This document shows positions 56,461-64,000 of a stretch of 64,000 bases of DNA, one piece after another. The DNA is from Aquilaria yunnanensis (taxonomy: Eukaryota; Streptophyta; Magnoliopsida; Malvales; Thymelaeaceae), in contig JBDJPA010000011.1 in assembly GCA_039654915.1 (NCBI GenBank), positions 2,976,001 through 3,040,000 on the forward strand, written 5' to 3'. Numbering within the stretch: position 1 is the stretch's first letter; each line of letters begins with the position of its first letter. A model generated the notes under the pieces. That model did not search any database. It was not told the origin of the DNA and saw only the letters and a program-made list of their open reading frames with translations. A program made the translations under genes and the position numbers.

Positions 56461-59400
56461 AATCACACATGGGAAGAAAAAGGAAAGAGAATACTCAGGG
56501 TGAGGGGGGACTCAAACTACTTCCTTCAAGTTTTAAGTCATGCTACCTTTACCATTCTGACTTGGCATCATCTTTGCCTAAGTTTTGTTAAAAACAGTAT
56601 TGCAATTTATTTTACAACTTCAACTTCTCATGTCCTGGTGCACGGATGCACCAAGCACATAAAAGAATTTCGCATAACAAAATTCAATGCCTAAATGTTA
56701 AGACTGCTAGCTGTAGCTGCTTTTACAAGCAAAATTTTTCACAAATTCGAATCCACTATGGTAATATTTGCCAAAGCTTTTCACAAATGCATATTCATTC
56801 CCTAAATTTGCACACTCACACGAGTTTGTCTTTAAAGATTGACTCATTGAGACATAGTCCTCTTATTTAGATAAATATGCAGCTTAGACTTGAAAGCTCG
56901 AAAGTGTATGAACTTAGTACTTTAAATGATCACAGGCTATCAGATGATCATAACATTGTTAGAGAGGAAGTGGAATGGACAAAAAGGTAAGGTTGGTTGT
57001 CCAATTAATTGGTCTAGGAATGTGAAATCCCTTGAAGTAGCAACTGTTCACAAATTCAATTCGACAGCAGCTAGAACAAAGCAATGGCAATCAACCATGC
57101 CCAGTTTTATCGGCGACCTCAAGTTGGGTGTTGGAGAATAAATTAGAGGCAGAAGCAGCGACGAGGACAAAATGCTATTACGGGTGGCGGCAAAGCAATA
57201 CATGACATGGAATGATACCAAAATGCGAGACCCCTGAAACGGTGTGGTGACAAGAAAAGCGGAAGGTTTCGCATTAGGAGTTCAATGAGTTGACTCGGTG
57301 GAAGATTAGACGGGAGGAATAGAGAGAGGCAATTGGCTGCTATGACTTATGAGATTGATGGACATGTTTGCGATAGACAGTTCTAGGGAACAAGGAAGGA
57401 CAGGGGACATGAGGGTGGTGGAGAGGTGAGGAGAAGAGTCAAGGATGGCAAAAAAAGCAAGCGGCTCCAAGGGACCAGAGGAAGAGGAAGGCTGCCCAGT
57501 TACAGCAGTGATGGTGCCACCACCACCAAATCTTTTATGTCGGGCATAATTTTCGTCGTGGAGCATCATAGCTCGCCTAAACAAATTCAAAAGCCCCAGA
57601 GCCATAATCTTCATCTCACTTGATCGTATCTCATAATGAAACAAAATTTTTCATACAATCAACCAGACATAATAAATGATTCTAAAAGCATTGACTAATT
57701 TCAGTCCAACTTTCAACCAAAATACTAGAGAATAATAGCTTACAAAATCTAAGGGAATAAAGATAATGAAGATAAACTATCATTCGCATCTTTGCTGATA
57801 AGTTCTACTTATTCATGACCTTTCATCTCTAGAAAATATTCTCTTCTCAACCTTCTAAACTTAACTGATGTTGTCATCAATAAAACACACATATAAGTAA
57901 GTTTTTGTTTAAAAAAAAAAATCTTAAATACTTAAATAGAAATGATGCTTATGGCGCTATTGGCCTTACCTCTTTCCCGCCTTTTTCACCTCAGTCCCAC
58001 CTGAACCCCACTTTACATCAGCTCGAAAAGTAACGATATTCACGTTTCCATCTATCTGAGGACTAACTCATTATATTTTCTAAAGTTGTTGGACTAAGTT
58101 GTTGGGAGTCAAATTTTAAGGATTAACTTGTTGGATTCAGTGAACTTGTGGACTAAATGTGCATTTTTTCCTTTATAAATATATTTTATTTATAAGAAAT
58201 TATGATAAAAAGATTAAAAAATATATAAAAATATTATATATGTACGATTTCTTACTTAAAATAATATTTTGATGTTTTTTATGGGATCGACAATTATATA
58301 CAGGATGGTATATCCACAATTTATAAGTTTGGTTTGAAACATTAATTGCGGATTTTCTATAGTTCTCTCTCTGACATTATTTGTACTTTAATTAGTAGTT
58401 TAAGCATATAAAAAGTAAAAACAAGTTGAGACAAGTCTTTTGTTGGACGAAAAGGAAAATAAAAATATTCTTCCACCAGAGAGTTGGGGCAGCAGCCAAC
58501 TCAAGCCATTCAACCAATTTCCCAATTAGACGCTGGGCTTGCTAGATCTTTAAAATGCCAGTTCAAACTGTTCTTTATATGACATATGGAATACGACATC
58601 CGACGTCGTTCATTTTATTTTTTAGAGGTATAACATATGTATGTATTATATTCTTGCTAGATTGCGGGAGAAGAAAAATAAGAAATATTGAACTGTATTT
58701 TTTTTTTCCATACGATTAACAATTTTTATTTTTTAGATTTAAATTTGAATTGATAAATTCTTTTTAAAATAACGCAAATTTATATTTATATGCAATTACT
58801 TAATAAAATATTGGCCTTTCTAACTTTCATTTTATTTTAAATTTTTAGCTAACAATTTATATGAGACAAATTAATTGTGCCAAATGAAGCTACAAAGGTG
58901 GAAAAACTCGATCATTATATTATATTATATTATATTAGACATATGGAGAAACACACGTATCCATATACATATGCCACCCATACTTTATACCAAAGAATCA
59001 TATTCTTTCACTGGGCTGGGTTGCCATTCGATGGAATATCTTAACATAGCAACAAATGTAAGCATATTTCTGTCCCAACATTAAATAGTGGTTTAATTCG
59101 GGTTGCAATCCCCAAGTTTCTCAGCCCTCAGTTTGACAAATACTAGTATTAATTAGTAAGTACTACCAAGAAAAGTAGTCGAAGGAATAAGTAGATGAGA
59201 TCAAAACAGAATAATTATTATAAAAACAAACAATAAGTTACGAAAGAACGGTTACAATGAATTTGAACATCCATGAAAAGAATAACTAAAAATCACTATA
59301 TTAAGTACTGAAACGAATAAACTAATGTATGGTGACCAAATCGATCACATTCAACGAAGCTAAGGACCGGCAGCAGAGGATATCACTTGGTACTTGGTAG

Positions 59401-60140
59401 TAGTTATTACAGTTAGGAAGATCCGTCCGGTACAGAGGACAGCCAGGTGAGAAATAACCGCGTCTTTTTTTAGTGCGACGATTCACTTCCCTGCGGTGTT
59501 CCCATATTTTCTGGCATAAAGAATATGGCCCAAATATAATCTAGATAAATTAACGTTGTGAGTAACATATCGAAATACAATTTTATACATGACTAAATGA
59601 AATGTCTTTTTAAAAAACAACTAGTTTTATACCCACACTATGAATAGAATTTTTTGCTAAAAATTATCAAAGTAAAAGAATTTATTCTACAACTGGAAAT
59701 TGAATTAATGTAAATAAAGTCAGTTTTAATTATTTTCTTTATTCATACAAGAAAATTGATAAATATTTTGATTCTTTATTCGGAGAGTTAAAATATAATC
59801 TCTTAATGAAATATTAATACGTATAACACATGAACAATAAAAAAAAATTGTACTCATATATCATCTTATTCGATCATATTTATTATGCTTGTACATACAT
59901 AGATACATATCAAAGTCATGAACCCAACCTCATTTTTATTGACATTCAAATGTATACCGTTGTAAATACACTACAAAAAAATGACTTTATTGTGAGATTT
60001 TATTCATGACAATTTTTTCAAACAACTTAAGATAGTTAGAAAACATTTTAAATGACATTTTATATAAATATCACTTAATTTCACATATTCTATAACAGTT
60101 TTTTGCCATTTCTTAAAATGTTAACTTAGAAATATAATTT
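56460..60140. other. No gene assigned
   Basis: A GC-richer patch at 57020-57610 is open in several frames on both strands (e.g. 57306-57644 minus, 112 codons) without recognisable domains. It may be another capture-type core; a possible right arm lies at about 57960-58160. An (ATTAT)n microsatellite lies at 58913-58936. CACTACAAAAAAATGAC at about 59969-59985 resembles a CACTA-type terminus pointing right, but no partner was found. Confidence 0.4.
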
Positions 60141-61219
60141 AGGGTAAATTTCATGATTAGACCCTGAACTTTAATTATTGTTTCAATTTTAACCTCAACC
60201 TCCAAATTCCACGTCTAGACCCACTAACCTCACTTAAACATTTTATTTTAGGCATTTGGGTGACAGAAACGGAAAACGCCATATCAGCATACTTTAACCC
60301 CTAAAAACATTTCCCTTTAACAAAAAATTGTTAAAACATTGAAATTTAACAAAAAAAACTCTCTCCCGTCTCAACCTCCCTTGTCTCCTACTTGTCTCCC
60401 ACGGGCGCCACCAGCAGCGTCCATGGCCTCTAGTCGCCATGCCGCCCCACCCCAAGGGGACCAGCTATCACACCGGCGCCGCCGCAAGGGGTCCGATTGA
60501 TCAACTGTCGCGATCTTTCTGCGATTCAACCGCTGCCAGACTCATGTACAATGGGGCCGCGATCAACCGTTGCGATCTTTCCGATTTTCAACTGCTGCTG
60601 CAAAGGGATCATGTACAATCGAGTCGTTGAATCAAAGGTATTGGATTGACATCAAATTTGAAGGCAAAATTGAGTCGAATTTGAAGGCAAAATCGAACGC
60701 CATCAGATTTGATGACGAATTGCACTTTGAATCGTAGTCGGAGGCAGGGTTGAAGGCAAAATCGAAGGTGAGTTTGGCTGATTGATGTCAGAAACGGGTT
60801 TGGAAGCTAATCGAGTGAGTGATGGCGGGGAGTGTAGCCAAGGAGGAAAGGAAGGCGGAGGGAGGGTAAGGAGGCCGAGAGACGGCGGCCAGTATTCCCA
60901 AACGACATTGGACTTTGAAGGCCGAGAGACGCCGGAAAGGGAGGTTGGGATGGGAGTAGGGTTTTTTTTTTTTTGTTAAATTTTAATATTTTAATAATTT
61001 TTTGTTAAACGGAAATGTTTTCAAGGGTTAATGTTAACATTTTTCCCTAAAATGCTATGCTGATATGGTGTATTCCATCAGAACTAACGAGTCCCATCAC
61101 TCAAATGTCTAAAATAAAACGTTTAAATAAGGCTAGGGAGTCTAAACGTGCAAGTTGGAAATTAAGGTTAAAACTGAAACAATAATTCAAGGTCAAGGTC
61201 TAATTATGCAATTTACCCT
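60141..61219. mobile_element. Long-TIR (Pack-MULE-like) element with 8-bp target duplication
   Basis: The left end AGGGTAAATTTCATGATTAG (60141) and right end CTAATTATGCAATTTACCCT (61219) are inverted, and similarity continues about 190 bp inward. Shared blocks include TTATTGTTTCAATTTTAAC-type, TTTTATTTTAGGCATTTG-type and CCATATCAGCATA. TATAATTT flanks both sides exactly (60133-60140 and 61220-61227). The core (60361-60960) is strikingly GC-rich in an AT-rich region and has a 63-codon frame at 60439-60630, unrecognised. Mutator-like elements usually give 8-10 bp duplications; an 8-bp duplication would also suit hAT. The strong TIRs and intact duplication make this the youngest of the long-TIR elements here. 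Confidence 0.8.
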
Positions 61220-61227
61220 TATAATTT

Positions 61228-64000
61228 ATTATGATATTTATTTTTTTTGCCTAAAGTTTAAGTATTTTTTAAAATGGAAATAATAATTACATATTTTAGA
61301 AATTAAAATAAATTAAATTAAATTAAATAAAAATAGGTTAATTATGGTTTTTATGAATAAAATATTTAATGTGCCCACAACTCTCCGAACGTCTAATTCT
61401 CTATTTTCTTTTCTCTTTTAATAAATCAGTACCAATTCAATACTTCAGTTAAAAAAAAAACTACTCATCATAGCATAAGTCACATAAAATGTCTAAAAAA
61501 GGGGAGTGTAGAAAGAGAGCGAGAGTAGAAAAGTATTATTTTTAAATTTTAAGTATATAAAATATTGTAAAAATGATAGTGTTAGTGACAATTGAGAGCG
61601 AGAGCAGAAACATGAAAGTAGGAGTAGTGATGCAACATAAAAAGATTATGTGACTTACATTTGCATAATAATTAGCCACATTTTTGTTGTTTAATTATTG
61701 ATAAAAAAAATTAAAATTATAAATTATGCAAGTGATGAAAACATTTTGCTAGATCACAACGACTTGATATAATTTAGTTGTGATCAAAATGTAAATTTAA
61801 AAAGTAATCAAAATTGAGTAAATAAATTAACCAGTAAATTTAAGTACCATATAAAGATTGGAAGTGAACCTCAATTAGTCTATAAATTAAGTTTACAATT
61901 ACTAGATCATTTTCTACTCCTGCTTTATAATATATATAATAAATTAGAGCAATGATTTTATTTGTAGATTCAACCATATCATATATTGTTTTATTGTTGA
62001 ATAATTTTATTTATAATTCCCTCTACAATATAAAGTTTATGGTTGATCAAATCAATGTATTTATAGAATTAATTTTTTGCAAAATGATAAAAAAATAATT
62101 CTTCATCAAAATAATTTCTCTTGGATTAAATTTACACGATAAAATGAGACATGATAAAGTAAATATTTCTTATTAAACCACGCCGAAGTAACCTGAAATA
62201 GTAAAGCAGAAAAAATAATCACTAATGTTAATAAGAAATCATAATCAATGGGACAAAAAAAATTAAGAATACTGATTTTAGTGAAGTTTTATTTTTGTAT
62301 AGTCATTTAGAAGATGACGGGGTGCTAGCCGTTTAGGGTTCTATAAACTTTTTTTCCCCCTTTTACTGCAGTATTTCAAATCAAATTTTGAATTTAAACC
62401 TAGCCTTTTGTTGTTTTTCTTTTATCAAATTTTTTTTTTTTTACTCATAGTTACATAGCAAGTGTAGTAGTTATAAGCAGGGTTGCCTTTTGCATGGTGT
62501 GCGGAAATTGTGAACTTTTTATCCTTCAGTAATCTTTTCTAGCAGAAATTCAGTATTGGGTATTTATTTTCTTTGGCCAGTATTTTTTATTCAATTTACA
62601 AAAGTGTTGGTGCCGTTTTAATTTAAAGTCAACTAGTTTTCATTTAAGTCAATTTAATCTAAAGATGCTTATTTTTATTTTTATATTTTTATTTGTAACT
62701 AATTTTATTTAAAATCTAATATTGTGTAAGTATAATAATCCATTGAAAACACAATTTCTATAATTTTATTAATTTTTTGAAATTTTCCTTTTTAATACTA
62801 AAAATATAAAAAACTATAAAATTTAATAACATCATAAAAATTTACTCTTAAATGAATTATTACATCTAATAATAAATATTGACTTTTAAATAAAATTAAT
62901 TTCGACCAAAAACTGTAAAAATAAAAATAAAATATTTTAGATTAAATTAATTTAATTTGAAATTAACGAATTGGCTCTTATTGTTTTCCATTTTGTGGGT
63001 TTGAAACTAAATAGGAGTGCTAGACTACTAGAATAAAAATTTTGGGAGAAAATTTAAAAAATTAATTCTGAGTATTCATGTTGCTACTATTTATTTTACA
63101 GTCAAAGTATGAAAAAATTATCGTTCTTTTCCTACAAGTTAAGGATTTTGATATGTACCATGATTGTTGATGATTTAATTTATATGTTATGAATGTAACA
63201 CCGTCACTGGATGTTGGACTTTAGGGGGTTAACGATTTGATCAATGATTTGTAATTTGTCTATTATTTTAAGATTACTTTAGCATTTTGGATGTTGAAAT
63301 CTCCTGAGAAATAGGTACGTTATCAATAAGTAGTGCAAAATTCATAGGCGGTCATTTATTTATTAAAAGTCATTACGAGGTTATTAGTCTTCATATTCAA
63401 ATCGTATAATTTATAATCTAGGATGAGAAATATGATTTGGTTTACAATGAATAGTAGGTTATATATATTTTATTTTACAAAAAATGTTTCATTCCAATTA
63501 AAAGAATTGTGAGCGGAATAATATCTTACAAACTAATGACGGTATAAGACTCTATGGGGCAACGGTAACATAAAATTGGTCATAAAAAGGCTACTCGTTT
63601 CTACGACATCAAATGAAAGAAAATTTGATTACATAGAAAGTCTAAAAATAAAAATGATTGACTTTATTCTATGCAATTGCCTCTATATCTATTATTAAGT
63701 ATTGGGACACTCTGATAGAACTGAGATTCTAGTGAACCCAAAAGAAATCCTAAACTCATAGTTGCTTACGTCCAATTGAAGATCTACTATGTGAAAGTCT
63801 TGAACCACTCTTAAATACTAAGATTTGAAGGAATTGCATCCACCATAAAATCCAATAAATAATATCGTGTAAAATCAATCAAGTAATACAAAAATTAAAA
63901 GATAATCAGTCAAATCAAGATAGAAGTCCGAATCTAGCAGAAAATGGCAAAAAAAAAAAAAGATGGGGGAGGCAGTAGAAGGGAATGTGTTAAGAATAGG
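61228..64000. other. AT-rich DNA; no feature recognised
   Basis: No open frame of note, no RNA gene and no clear repeat. Short A/T homopolymers are scattered throughout. It appears to be ordinary intergenic DNA. Confidence 0.6.

Noticed and set aside
56425..56694. Glycine-run open reading frame
   Set aside because: The start is the G33 homopolymer; the rest has no domain.
48790..58560. Similarity between about 48815 and 58498 (GCCAACTCA...CCATT) as evidence of one duplicated gene
   Set aside because: Only about 20-40 bp match and the spacing to the next shared motif differs by several hundred bp; too weak to call.
59969..60000. CACTACAAAAAAATGAC as a CACTA transposon left end
   Set aside because: Only a short terminal match; no subterminal array and no partner end found up to 64000.
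1..64000. tRNA, rRNA and CRISPR features
   Set aside because: I looked for GGTTCGAATCC-type tRNA T-arms and evenly spaced short repeats with unique spacers and found none; the tandem repeats here have no unique spacers and are plant-type.

Overview
This window is nuclear DNA of a flowering plant, almost certainly a eudicot. It is AT-rich and transposon-dense and has short GT-AG introns. It contains one intact host gene, encoding holocarboxylase synthetase / biotin protein ligase (HCS1, ten coding exons, 6536-11493, + strand). Nearly everything else I can identify is mobile DNA, gene relics or simple repeats.

Layout. 1-2636 is the terminal part of a CACTA (En/Spm) transposon, with palindromic subterminal repeats and a CTTGTAGTG end. 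2811-5060 holds two adjacent elements with long imperfect terminal inverted repeats (TIRs), followed by a short LINE 3' remnant. HCS1 follows, with a solo-LTR-like insert in its longest intron. 12.6-15.8 kb carries a C-rich tract and a dead hAT transposase.

16752-33879 is the most structured part. It is a PIF/Harbinger transposon with TTA target duplications, a broken DDE transposase and a broken Myb/SANT gene. Between those two genes sits an 11.4-kb tandem Ty1/copia array (LTR-internal-LTR-internal-LTR, minus strand) bounded by a perfect CATTT duplication. The array has three near-identical LTRs and two 4677-bp internal regions differing at only a few sites. Both polyproteins are interrupted by the same amber codon, and copy B has two further stops. 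The copia has no tRNA-type primer-binding site. Where one should lie, it has 14 nt perfectly complementary to its own U5, immediately before the gag start codon. I consider this the best candidate for something undescribed.

From 33.9 kb to the end there is no intact gene. I see a short coding-like relic (35763-35912), palindromic and trinucleotide repeats (36.1-36.5 kb), a relic of the Ulp1-associated gene class (38.75-39.54 kb), and a tandem array with a period of about 303 bp (39.8-40.9 kb). Four more long-TIR elements occur at 43.4, 45.9, 49.5 and 60.1 kb. The one at 45.9 kb carries a fragment of a receptor-like kinase gene, and the one at 60.1 kb has an exact 8-bp target duplication. Two repeat lattices present in both orientations lie at 52.2-53.4 and 54.2-56.1 kb, and there is a 33-nt poly-G run at 56.4 kb. 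The last 2.8 kb is featureless AT-rich DNA.

Functional links are few. HCS1 is the only gene likely to serve the host. The Harbinger, hAT and copia copies all lack an intact protein set, so any movement would need proteins supplied from elsewhere. All comparisons were made by eye, and element boundaries are approximate unless a target duplication is stated.
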